A stretch of 64,000 nt of DNA from Planctomycetales bacterium (lineage in GTDB: Bacteria; Planctomycetota; Phycisphaerae; SM23-33). Positions 54,354-61,035 of this stretch are shown piece by piece (the stretch's first letter is position 1; every line of letters starts with the position of its first letter). Both the position numbers and the translations under genes were made by a program. The DNA lies in the NCBI GenBank assembly GCA_030612725.1, contig JAUWNJ010000012.1:1-64000 (forward strand), read 5' to 3'. The notes under the pieces are model-generated. The model did no database searches and was not told where the DNA came from. It saw only the letters and a list, made by a program, of their open reading frames with translations.

Positions 54354-54953
54354 TTACATTTTCCGGCGTTGGGTGATGGCGTCGGTGAGGATGCTTTTGT
54401 TTGCGTATTCGATCTGTCCGCCTGCCGGTAAGCCTCTTGCCAGGCGGGTAATCTTTACGCCCGTGCCCTCCAGAGCGGCTGCGACATGCAGGGCTGTTCC
54501 GTCGCCGGCGACGTCGGGATTCGTCGCAAGCAGCACCTCGTCCACACCGCCTGCCCGCACGCGCTCGACCAAAGCGGCGATTGTCAAATCTTCCGGCTCG
54601 ATGCCTTCCATCGGCGCGACGTGCCCCATCAGAACGTGATAAACCCCGCGATACGCGCCGGTGGCTTCCAGTGCCAGCAGGTCCTTAGGCTGCTCGACCA
54701 CGCAAATTGTCGATTTGTCGCGTCGGGGATCGGCGCATACGCCGCACAACTCGCTTTCAGCCAGATTAAAGCAGACGCTGCACGCGCGGATGTTAGTCTT
54801 AACGTCACGTATGGCGTCAGACAGAGCGAAAGCGCCTTTATCGTCGGTTTTGAGTATGTAAAACGCGATACGCTCAGCCGAGCGCGGGCCGATACCGGGT
54901 AGTTTGCCAAGTTCGCTTATCAGACGCTCGATTGTTTTGGAATAACCAGCCAT
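54354..54953 (-). CDS. recR: recombination mediator protein RecR
   Basis: RecR works with RecO (and RecF) to load RecA onto single-stranded DNA. The 199-residue product is of standard size. It has the N-terminal helix-hairpin-helix LGKLPGIGPRSAERIAFYIL, the zinc finger CSVCFNLAESELCGVC, and a Toprim domain with ICVVEQPKDLLALEATGAYR and LLATNPDVAGDGTALHVAAA. In many bacteria recR follows dnaX and ybaB directly; here the mttB-like gene lies between ybaB and recR. Confidence 0.96.
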   Translation of the reverse strand: MAGYSKTIERLISELGKLPGIGPRSAERIAFYILKTDDKGAFALSDAIRDVKTNIRACSVCFNLAESELCGVCADPRRDKSTICVVEQPKDLLALEATGAYRGVYHVLMGHVAPMEGIEPEDLTIAALVERVRAGGVDEVLLATNPDVAGDGTALHVAAALEGTGVKITRLARGLPAGGQIEYANKSILTDAITQRRKM

Positions 54954-54968
54954 GTTAGTAATCCGTAT

Positions 54969-55062
54969 CCAGTAGTCAGTAGTCAGTAGTCAGTAGTCAG
55001 TAAAAAACAGAAGAAAGATACCCGGCGCTCATCCTTTTCTTCTTTTCCTGACTACTCGTTAC
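54969..55062. repeat. inverted pair of CAGTAGT tandem repeats
   Basis: The left arm is about five 7-bp units CAGTAGT followed by AAAAAACAGAAGAAAG; the right arm (55032-55062, CTTTTCTTCTTTTCCTGACT and ACTCG) is its imperfect reverse complement. It lies between recR and the mttB homologue. Confidence 0.85.
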
Positions 55063-56497
55063 CGGCCGGTAAGGTAACACCATCCAGCCGGCGGAGGACT
55101 TTCTCCTCCAGCGGCACGGGACGGTGCTTTTGTAGTATTGCTTTGACCTTTTCAGTAACGCGATAATCAAAGGAGTGCTCACCGTCGGCGGCCCAGGCGT
55201 CATGGCGTCTGCGGTCCAGCAGCGGCGAATATAGAACATCGCGGAAGTGGCGGAGAGTGTGTTCCTCTGCGAGGAAATGCCCCCCGGGTCCGACGCGGTC
55301 GATGAGGTCCGCCGCCAATGTCTCTTCGTTGGTTTCAATAGGCCGCCATGAGGCGCGGACGAGTTCTATAATCTGGTCGGCGATGACGAGCGCCTCGAAC
55401 GAGGCGGCGGTGGCGAATTCCATCAGTCCGACGTCGTGGATAAGATTCGCCCCGCTGAGAAACGACGCCGCCAGCGAAAGGGCCATCTCAATGACCGCCT
55501 GTCCGTCGCAGCATTTGGAGTCCGAGCAGCCGGCAGTACCGTACATCGGCAGGTCGTAGTGGTGGGCCATGTCCGTCAGGGCTGCGCACATCCGGTTTAG
55601 TTCCGGCGCACCGTAGGAGCATATCTGCGTGGACATGTCCATAGTCGTGGCGATCCCGCCAAAGACGAACGGGGCGCCGTTCTGTTTCAGTTGTGCGATT
55701 ACCAACCCGCTTAGTTCCTCGGCGACGCATACTGCCAGCAGTCCCGCCTCGGTGGCCGGCGCTGTCGCGCCCAGCATGAGCATCGGCGTATAGACCAAGG
55801 GGATGCCGGCTTCGGCGCACGCCAGCAGCCTGGCCAGACCGTCGTGGCTGTGCTGAAGCGGCGAGATCGGCTCGGAGTAATGCAGGATAAACGGCCTGCG
55901 GCGGAGTTCTTCAGCCCCGCCGGCAACCTGGCGGGCCATTTCCAGTCCGGCCTCGAATGTTTCGTCCGTCGTGGCGCAGAAGACGATGGGCTTGACGGTG
56001 TTCTTCACCACCTCGCGGAAGAGCACGCAGGCGGTCTGGTGGCGCGGTACGTCCGAGGCTATTCCGGAAGTTACCATGAAATCAATGTACGGCAAGGCGT
56101 CGGTCAGGCGGGCGAGGTCGGCTGCATCGGCCAGGCAAAATGGACGGCGCTGATGAGTCTGGTGGTCCCAGATGGCAGAATATCCGATATGTGTCCCGAA
56201 GTAGGCGTTTGTCCCTTCAAGGTGCATCGCCCGGTTCCCTGTCCGGTCGAATATCGTTACGCGATTGGGGGCTCGCAGCAAGGCCTCGTCCACCAGCCCA
56301 GCCGGTATCCGCACCGTCGAATCCTCATCCACACGGCAACCGGCGGCGCGGAGCATCTCGATAGCCTCCGGATGACCCACCTTGACGCCCGTCCGCCAGA
56401 GAATGTCCAGTGCGGTGCTGTGAATCACACGGCACTGGTCATCCGACAATATCCGGACGCCGGGCCTGTTGAGTGTACTTCCCAATCCTTCAATCAT
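55052..56497 (-). CDS. trimethylamine methyltransferase (MttB) family protein, non-pyrrolysine
   Basis: The 481-residue product belongs to the MttB superfamily, which transfers methyl groups from quaternary or tertiary amines to a corrinoid protein. It has HSTALDILWRTGVKVGHPEA, FCATTDETFEAGLEMARQVA, ILHYSEPISPLQHSHDGLAR, and CADGEHSFDYRVTEKVKAIL-like C-terminal parts. Founding MttB enzymes contain pyrrolysine at an in-frame TAG; this frame is continuous, so it is of the non-Pyl group, which includes glycine betaine and proline betaine demethylases. No corrinoid protein gene is adjacent. MIEGLGS at 56497 has GGAG upstream and is preferred over the longer frame. It sits between recR and ybaB. 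Confidence 0.85.
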   Translation of the reverse strand: MIEGLGSTLNRPGVRILSDDQCRVIHSTALDILWRTGVKVGHPEAIEMLRAAGCRVDEDSTVRIPAGLVDEALLRAPNRVTIFDRTGNRAMHLEGTNAYFGTHIGYSAIWDHQTHQRRPFCLADAADLARLTDALPYIDFMVTSGIASDVPRHQTACVLFREVVKNTVKPIVFCATTDETFEAGLEMARQVAGGAEELRRRPFILHYSEPISPLQHSHDGLARLLACAEAGIPLVYTPMLMLGATAPATEAGLLAVCVAEELSGLVIAQLKQNGAPFVFGGIATTMDMSTQICSYGAPELNRMCAALTDMAHHYDLPMYGTAGCSDSKCCDGQAVIEMALSLAASFLSGANLIHDVGLMEFATAASFEALVIADQIIELVRASWRPIETNEETLAADLIDRVGPGGHFLAEEHTLRHFRDVLYSPLLDRRRHDAWAADGEHSFDYRVTEKVKAILQKHRPVPLEEKVLRRLDGVTLPAGNE

Positions 56498-56561
56498 AAT
56501 CTGGCTCCAATAAGATCGTGGGTTGGCCTTCGTCCCTCGGGAACTCCGGAGCAACCCGTGC

Positions 56562-56885
56562 CTACATTAATTCATCCATACCGGGGAGTTTCATTCCACC
56601 GGTGAGTTCTGACATTGCTTCAGCCGCAGCCGCAGCGGCCTGAGCCTGCGCAGCCGATACAGCGACCTTAATCAAATCCGCCAGCATGTCCGCATCGACG
56701 TCAGCGAGGACTTCCGGCGCGATTTTGACATCCACCAATTGCATCTTACCGTTGACCGTGGCCGAGACTACTCCCCCGCCCGCATCGGCAGTGAACTGGG
56801 TCGCTGCGAGTTTCGCTTTCATTTCCGGCAGTTTAACCTTCATCTGACCGGCCATTTTCATCATCTTACCTATATCACCGAACAT
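56562..56885 (-). CDS. ybaB: YbaB/EbfC nucleoid-associated protein
   Basis: A 107-residue DNA-binding protein of the YbaB/EbfC family. The signature is MKMAGQMKVKLPEMKAKLAA at the start, then GGVVSATVNGKMQLVDVKI and DMLADLIKVAVSAAQAQAAA and a C-terminal MSELTGGMKLPGMDEL. It forms dimers that bind DNA and affect nucleoid structure or gene expression. AAGGA precedes the ATG. The usual dnaX-ybaB-recR order is kept in outline but extra genes are inserted on both sides. Confidence 0.94.
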   Translation of the reverse strand: MFGDIGKMMKMAGQMKVKLPEMKAKLAATQFTADAGGGVVSATVNGKMQLVDVKIAPEVLADVDADMLADLIKVAVSAAQAQAAAAAAEAMSELTGGMKLPGMDELM

Positions 56886-56939
56886 TGTTTTTCCTTAAGA
56901 GTTTTGTAGCCGCGAACCACGCGAACCTCGTCAACGATT

Positions 56940-57236
56940 CTAATGTCGGTCATGCCACCGTTCCGGATCGCGGCTCGCATGATAAATGGCAATAACAAAG
57001 ATTGTCTCCCGTTTGATTACGTAGTAAATCCCAAATGGAAATCGCCGAACCAGCGCCCTACGGACTTTATTGTGAACGGCAGGAAAAAGTTTGGGATTTC
57101 TTTGAATGAATGCGAGGCGGGAAATAACAGTGCGACGGAATTCATTGCCCAATCCCGGGCTTCTGTTCTCGTACCAATGATATGCCTCCATCAGTTCCGC
57201 TTTTGCCACAGGACGGATGATGAGACGGTAACTCAT
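56940..57236 (-). CDS. RelE/ParE family toxin
   Basis: The 98-residue product matches the RelE/ParE plasmid-stabilisation superfamily: SYRLIIRPVAKAELMEAYHW, YENRSPGLGNEFRRTVISRL, then RRALVRRFPFGIYYVIKRET and IFVIAIYHASRDPERW, the latter the HxxRxPxxW-type end. ParE members poison gyrase and RelE members cut mRNA; which applies is not clear. It begins within the last codons of the upstream antitoxin gene (4-bp overlap), so they are coupled. The frame extends 34 codons upstream through that gene and is not used. Confidence 0.92.
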   Translation of the reverse strand: MSYRLIIRPVAKAELMEAYHWYENRSPGLGNEFRRTVISRLAFIQRNPKLFPAVHNKVRRALVRRFPFGIYYVIKRETIFVIAIYHASRDPERWHDRH

Positions 57237-57457
57237 GCGCTCTGCCTGATTTCTGATATGAGCTCTTCCAAAGTTGAACCTGCTTCCGGATTGTCCCTCA
57301 ACGCCTCCAAGCGACGGTCCAACTCTTCTTTCTGCCAATCCGTCAGTTCGACCGCATCAGGCACAGAAGCGATACTGTCCCAAATGTCCTCAACCAGTTG
57401 GATGCGTTCAGCCAGGCTCAGCGCAAGCACATCAGTCATGGAAATAGTTTCTTTCAT
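57233..57457 (-). CDS. addiction module antitoxin (TIGR02574 type)
   Basis: The 74-residue product is typical of the putative addiction-module component family that pairs with ParE-like toxins: ALSLAERIQLVEDIWDSIAS, then ELTDWQKEELDRRLEALRDN and PEAGSTLEELISEIRQSA. It would wrap around and neutralise the downstream toxin and may repress the operon. The first ATG (57457) or the second at codon 7 can serve as start. It follows dnaX by 43 bp on the same strand and lies between dnaX and ybaB. Confidence 0.9.
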   Translation of the reverse strand: MKETISMTDVLALSLAERIQLVEDIWDSIASVPDAVELTDWQKEELDRRLEALRDNPEAGSTLEELISEIRQSA

Positions 57458-57499
57458 ACCACCAGCATATCAGACTTGAACAGACTTGAGCAAACAATT

Positions 57500-59227
57500 T
57501 TATGCGTTTTCCCCGCTCGTCGTCGCGGTTTGGCGGGTTATGTTTGTTACCGTCCCGTCGAAGAAGTCCAGCACAGACTTGACGGCAGGGTCGTTGTTTA
57601 TCTCCGCTCGCTGGGCCGACGAAATCGCAACGTTCGCGTTGGCCGACGCTGCGGCGGCGGGCGATTCGTCCGTCGGAACGTATTCGCAAACCACAGCCGA
57701 CCTGCCGAACAATCCGCCGATGGCCTGGGCGATAGTTTCGTCCATTCGCTCGGCGCATCGCCGGCGGATGGCTTCATGGGCTGAATCGAACCCAAGCCGG
57801 AGTGTGTCGCCGGTCAATCCCAGCACCTTCGCAGGACTCAACATCCCGGCAACCTGCCCCTGGCGATTGGCGTTCAGTACCGAGACAATCGCAGGCCATT
57901 GCCCGCGAATGTACTCCTCAGTCCAGGACGGATTCTCCAGCGAAGGGGCGCTTTGCGGAGTCGCATCGTCATAACCTGCGGCCGAAGGTTGCGCGGGAAT
58001 TGGCCTGTTATCTACCGGCTTTTTTTTTTGACCTGCCGGAGCAGGTGAAGGTCTTCGGGTTGATTGCGTCGGCGTACCGCCGACGGCTAAACGTTCGAGT
58101 CTATCAATCAGACTTGCGGTATCGACGAACTTGTCGGCAGCGGCGAGTCTTACGAGCATTGCTTCGAGAAGTCCCCTTCCCGACGCCAGTCCTCGCAGGT
58201 TCCGACGCGTTGTCTGGGTCAGGCTGACGCCCTGGACCAGCGCCGGAAGCGTGAATTTGCCCGCCAGGTCAGCCACAACCTTTTTCTGCGTTTCGGGTAA
58301 TTCGATAAGCGGGCTGTCCGGACCACAGGAGGAAGACAGCATCATGTGACGGAACATCTCGCCGACGGCGGAGACCGCCGACCCCAGCGTCAGGCCGGAG
58401 CGGAGCAGTTCGTCGAGCGCGCCCAGCGCGCCGGCTGAATCTCCGTCGGCGATTGCCGTTACTATCGAAGCCGTCCGCTCGTCGGATGGCGTGCCGAGAA
58501 CGGATACAACGTCGTCTTCGCCGACCTCGCCCGCACCGGCAGCGAGTAACTGATCCAGCAGGCTCAGTCCGTCGCGCATCGAACCGGCTGCCGCTCTGGC
58601 AATGCGGAAAATCGCTTCGGACGTTACCTTTACGTCCTCGGCCTTGCAGATTTTCTCCAGGTGCTCGGCGATTTTTCCCGTCGGTATATCACGGAAGTCG
58701 AACCTTTGACATCGTGAGAGTATCGTGGCTGGGATTTTTTCAGGCTCGGTGGTCGCGAAGATGAACTTGACGTGCTCGGGCGGTTCTTCGAGCGTCTTGA
58801 GTAGTGCGTTGAATGCGTCTTTGGTTATCTGGTGTACTTCGTCGATGTAGTAAATTTTGTATCGGCATCGGGCGGGTAGGTAAATCGCGTTGTCGCGGAG
58901 TTCGCGGACGTTGTCGATGCCGCGGTTTGAGGCTCCGTCGATTTCCACTACGTCCACGTCGTCGCCGCGAGCGATTGCAAGGCAGGCTTCGCACTTGTTG
59001 CATGGCGTCGTCGTAGGCCCGTCGGACGACATGCAGTTGAGCGCCTTGGCGAGAATCCTGGCCATCGTCGTCTTGCCGACGCCGCGAGTACCGGTGAACA
59101 GGAAGGCATGAGCCACCCGCCCGGTCTTTATCGCATTGACCAGCGTAGTGCCGACGTGCTCCTGCCCCACCACCTCGTCAAAAGTGGCGGAACGATACTT
59201 TCTTGCCAAGACCAAATACTCAGACAT
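57500..59227 (-). CDS. dnaX: DNA polymerase III subunits gamma/tau
   Basis: DnaX is the clamp-loader ATPase and replisome organiser. The 575-residue product has domain I with RKYRSATFDEVVGQEHVGTT, Walker A FTGTRGVGKTTMARILAKAL, a Cys4 zinc module ending CNKCEAC, Walker B YYIDEVHQITKDAFNALLKT and the SRC motif LSRCQRFDFRDI. The C-terminal third contains a Pro/Gln-rich linker and a tau-like domain. GTG at 59233 or ATG at 59227; GGAGAAG favours the ATG. The SRP RNA gene lies about 200 bp upstream on the same strand. A hairpin slippery site for gamma production was not evident. Confidence 0.95.
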   Translation of the reverse strand: MSEYLVLARKYRSATFDEVVGQEHVGTTLVNAIKTGRVAHAFLFTGTRGVGKTTMARILAKALNCMSSDGPTTTPCNKCEACLAIARGDDVDVVEIDGASNRGIDNVRELRDNAIYLPARCRYKIYYIDEVHQITKDAFNALLKTLEEPPEHVKFIFATTEPEKIPATILSRCQRFDFRDIPTGKIAEHLEKICKAEDVKVTSEAIFRIARAAAGSMRDGLSLLDQLLAAGAGEVGEDDVVSVLGTPSDERTASIVTAIADGDSAGALGALDELLRSGLTLGSAVSAVGEMFRHMMLSSSCGPDSPLIELPETQKKVVADLAGKFTLPALVQGVSLTQTTRRNLRGLASGRGLLEAMLVRLAAADKFVDTASLIDRLERLAVGGTPTQSTRRPSPAPAGQKKKPVDNRPIPAQPSAAGYDDATPQSAPSLENPSWTEEYIRGQWPAIVSVLNANRQGQVAGMLSPAKVLGLTGDTLRLGFDSAHEAIRRRCAERMDETIAQAIGGLFGRSAVVCEYVPTDESPAAAASANANVAISSAQRAEINNDPAVKSVLDFFDGTVTNITRQTATTSGENA

Positions 59228-59273
59228 CGACACTCTTCTCCGACAGCGATAATCTACTGAAATTGACGCATAT

Positions 59274-59361
59274 TATTGCGGATTGCGGATTTCAGATTGC
59301 GGATTTCCACAAATGAGTCGTTGTCTTCTAATCCGCAATCTACAATCCGCAATCCGCAATC
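59274..59361. repeat. inverted pair of ATTGCGG tandem repeats without cargo
   Basis: The left arm (59274-59307) has ATTGCGGATTGCGGATTTC then AGATTGCGGATTTC; the right arm (59329-59361) has TAATCCGCAATCTACAATCC then GCAATCCGCAATC, an imperfect reverse complement. Only about 20 bp lie between them. The units are the same as in the arms enclosing the four-helix-bundle gene at 31621-32069. Confidence 0.85.
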
Positions 59362-59424
59362 AAAAAAGCCGTGCACTCCGCTTCGATGCATCCCAACAGG
59401 TCTTGTTCGGCGATCCGGCTCCAG

Positions 59425-59520
59425 CCAGGCGACCCTCCGGCACATGCCGAAAAACTCGCTTATGGCTGCTTCCTTCCGGACCTGACCAGGTTCACGGCCC
59501 GGCATTGCAGAGGACCCAAC
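59425..59520 (-). ncRNA. ffs: bacterial small signal recognition particle RNA (4.5S)
   Basis: On the minus strand the sequence contains the universal core GGTCAGGTCCGGAAGGAAGC followed by AGCC, the domain IV site bound by Ffh. The outer helix is visible: GGTCCTCTG at the 5' side pairs with CGGAGGGTC at the 3' side, and ATGCCG pairs with CGGCAT further in. The length of roughly 90-96 nt fits the small eubacterial form without the Alu domain; the exact ends are estimated. Linkage of the SRP RNA gene with dnaX is known in other bacteria. Confidence 0.93.
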
Positions 59521-59971
59521 CTTCAACACCAAACCGCCCAACAGGATGGTCCACCAGGACAACACCTCGGCGGAGAATTCAGCCCCGCTATAGCGGATTG
59601 CGGGTCATCCCGGCAAGCCGGAAATCAGGGCACCGCTAACGCCCCGCCTAGCACGACAGGATCATAATAGAGCAGTACCTCCTGAAAAGCAAGTGCAACA
59701 AGGACGGGGGATTGGTAGAAATGTCCGCCGATGAACTGGCGGATATGGTAGCACAGACGGTTTATGAGGCGTAGTTGGGACCGGGAGCGATTCTCAAGCA
59801 AATTAGTTGACAGCAGCACCGTTTTATGTAAAATGAAATGTGCTGCATCGGGATTTCTGCGGCGACTACTGATTAGGGCAGATAACTTTGAGCCACTTAT
59901 GCATGTAGCAAAGAACAACCTCTTCTTTTTTGGCGGAATCTTCCCCCTGTTCGTCAAAAGGAAAGGAGTAC
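59521..59971. other. spacer between the SRP RNA and tRNA genes
   Basis: About 450 bp with no recognised gene. It must contain the promoter of the minus-strand SRP RNA-dnaX unit and the plus-strand promoter at 59807-59834. A 56-codon frame starting at 59833 runs into the tRNA and overlaps the -10 element, so I do not call it a gene. Confidence 0.5.
59807..59834 (+). promoter_or_regulatory. strong sigma-70-type promoter upstream of the unusual tRNA
   Basis: A consensus TTGACA at 59807-59812 and TAAAAT at 59829-59834 are separated by 16 bp. Transcription would begin near 59841 and reach the tRNA after a leader of about 130 nt, which RNase P would have to remove. Confidence 0.65.
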
Positions 59972-60063
59972 GGAGAGGTGGCAGAGTGGCTTATTGCTCC
60001 TGATTGATAATCAGGCACGTTCTTAACAGATGCGTCGCGGGTTCGAATCCCGCCCTCTCCGCA
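59972..60063 (+). tRNA. class II tRNA with serine-like body and GAT (Ile) anticodon
   Basis: The cloverleaf folds cleanly. The acceptor GGAGAGG pairs with CCTCTCC (60054-60060) and G73 follows. The D arm is GCA/TGC with loop GAGTGGCTTAT. The anticodon stem CCTGA/TCAGG is a perfect 5 bp enclosing the loop TTGATAA, so the anticodon is GAT at 60006-60008. The T arm GCGGG/CCCGC encloses TTCGAAT. Between positions 60016 and 60036 is a 21-nt variable arm, class II as in Ser, Leu and Tyr tRNAs. It has a short stem (ACGT/GCGT) and an unusually large 11-nt loop, TCTTAACAGAT. G1, the GGAGAGG acceptor and G73 fit serine. GAT normally decodes isoleucine AUC/AUU, so body and anticodon disagree. No CCA is encoded (GCA). 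An RNA complementary to its variable arm is encoded just downstream. Confidence 0.88.
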
Positions 60064-60086
60064 TAATTTTTATATTTTTCTAAAGA

Positions 60087-60115
60087 TTCTTTAGGCAAAA
60101 GTCGTATAATATAAT
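60087..60115 (+). promoter_or_regulatory. promoter of the antisense small RNA
   Basis: TATAAT occurs twice in overlap (60105-60110 and 60110-60115). A weak -35 TTCTTT at 60087-60092 lies 17 bp before the second. Start of transcription would be about 60117-60122. Confidence 0.55.
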
Positions 60116-60116
60116 A

Positions 60117-60193
60117 TAGTTTGAATGGCTGTTAAGAGCGTGCCTGAGCTTTAATCGGGCAACTGACACCGCCTTTTTGGGCGGTGTCTTTTT
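60117..60193 (+). ncRNA. predicted small antisense RNA complementary to the upstream tRNA
   Basis: A transcript of about 72-77 nt is predicted between a TATAAT box and an intrinsic terminator. Bases 60129-60147 (CTGTTAAGAGCGTGCCTGA) can pair with tRNA bases 60011-60029 over 19 positions, with one G-U wobble. This covers the 3' anticodon stem and the loop of the variable arm. After a symmetric 6-nt internal loop opposite the anticodon loop, bases 60154-60159 pair with 59999-60004, again with one G-U. The small RNA can also fold alone: CCTGA (60143-60147) with TCGGG (60155-60159) makes a 5-bp stem and 7-nt loop, leaving CTGTTAAGA single-stranded, ready to contact the tRNA's 11-nt loop. No open reading frame is present. 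The regulatory role is inference. Confidence 0.7.
60165..60193 (+). terminator. rho-independent terminator of the small RNA
   Basis: GACACCGCC (60165-60173) pairs perfectly with GGCGGTGTC (60180-60188) around the loop TTTTTG and is followed by five T residues. Confidence 0.92.
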
Positions 60194-60374
60194 AAATTAA
60201 TTTGCTGAATTAAGCCCGGTCTGTATTCCCCCTAACAGGATGCCGATGAAAAAATAATTTGGCTGGCGGATACTTGACCAAGGCCGACAGACCGGCGACA
60301 ATTCCCCCACCGGCATATTGGCCGGGAAAAGGGGTTATTGGGTGCCGCCAACAAGCCAGCCATCTACAATTCAG

Positions 60375-60983
60375 ATGTTCCTTCCGTTCATTGACATTTT
60401 TCTGGCGTTCTTAATGTTTATCCTCACGGTGGCTGTTGTAGTTCTGACCTGCAAGGTCAAGCGGTACGCGGGGAAAACGTTGGAAGTTGCCGAAAAATCT
60501 CTGAAAGTTACTCAAAAATCACTAGAGGCTACTCAAGAGTCATTGGATTTTTTTGCAAAGCCGCTTGTGGGTATCAAAAGACCGGCGGATATGGAGTTCA
60601 ATCACCACCCACCGGACTCATTCCAAACAATCGCCCATTCTTCTGTACACCTGATAAACGAATCGCCTATGCCGATTCGGATAGATAGTGCCGATGATGT
60701 TTCTGTACGCCTGCTCCCTGATAAATCAGACCAACCCGCCGAAACGATAGATGTTGTTTTGGATAGGCTTTCTGTGTTTGGTGTTCGTCGCATACTTTGG
60801 CCACTTCTTCTCAATGATAATGTGCTTTACATAAATCTTAAGTTCATTTCCGGAATGCGCCACGCACTTTACCCTAATCTTGGAACCGTAAAAGTTGGTG
60901 TTGAGTTGCTTGTAAAATATACCTATCGTGGTCGTCAATATCAGGATGTAGAGGAATTGTGCTATACCTTGAATCCGTCGTAG
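60375..60983 (+). CDS. single-pass membrane protein of unknown function
   Basis: The product (202 residues from the ATG at 60375) has an N-terminal membrane helix (IFLAFLMFILTVAVVVLTCK). A heptad-rich stretch follows (VAEKSLKVTQKSLEATQESL), likely coiled coil or amphipathic helix, and then a beta-rich soluble domain (ETIDVVLDRLSVFGVRRILW, LNDNVLYINLKFISG, VKVGVELLVKYTYRGRQYQD). I recognise no family. The frame opens 19 codons earlier at 60318. The DNA is more AT-rich than the housekeeping genes. It lies about 180 bp after the tRNA/antisense RNA locus; any link is unproven. Confidence 0.6.
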   Translation: MFLPFIDIFLAFLMFILTVAVVVLTCKVKRYAGKTLEVAEKSLKVTQKSLEATQESLDFFAKPLVGIKRPADMEFNHHPPDSFQTIAHSSVHLINESPMPIRIDSADDVSVRLLPDKSDQPAETIDVVLDRLSVFGVRRILWPLLLNDNVLYINLKFISGMRHALYPNLGTVKVGVELLVKYTYRGRQYQDVEELCYTLNPS

Positions 60984-61035
60984 GCGAGTAGGCCAACGAC
61001 AAGCAAATCTGCTCGAATAGGAAAAGGAGATGGTT

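Noticed and set aside
54969-55005. CRISPR array at the CAGTAGT repeats or the other tandem patches
   Set aside because: Repeat units are 7-10 bp with no unique spacers, and there are no cas genes.
55052-56497. Pyrrolysine-containing trimethylamine methyltransferase
   Set aside because: The reading frame is continuous over the family's full length with no in-frame TAG, so the pyrrolysine-dependent reaction should not be assigned.
59833-60003. A 56-codon frame leading into the tRNA gene
   Set aside because: It starts inside the -10 element of a strong promoter, lacks a ribosome binding site and ends within the tRNA.
59998-60014. Reading the tRNA as an ordinary tRNA-Ser with anticodon TGA (60005-60007)
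   Set aside because: Shifting the loop by one base to place TGA at 34-36 breaks three of five anticodon-stem pairs, whereas GAT gives a perfect CCTGA/TCAGG stem and a proper U33.
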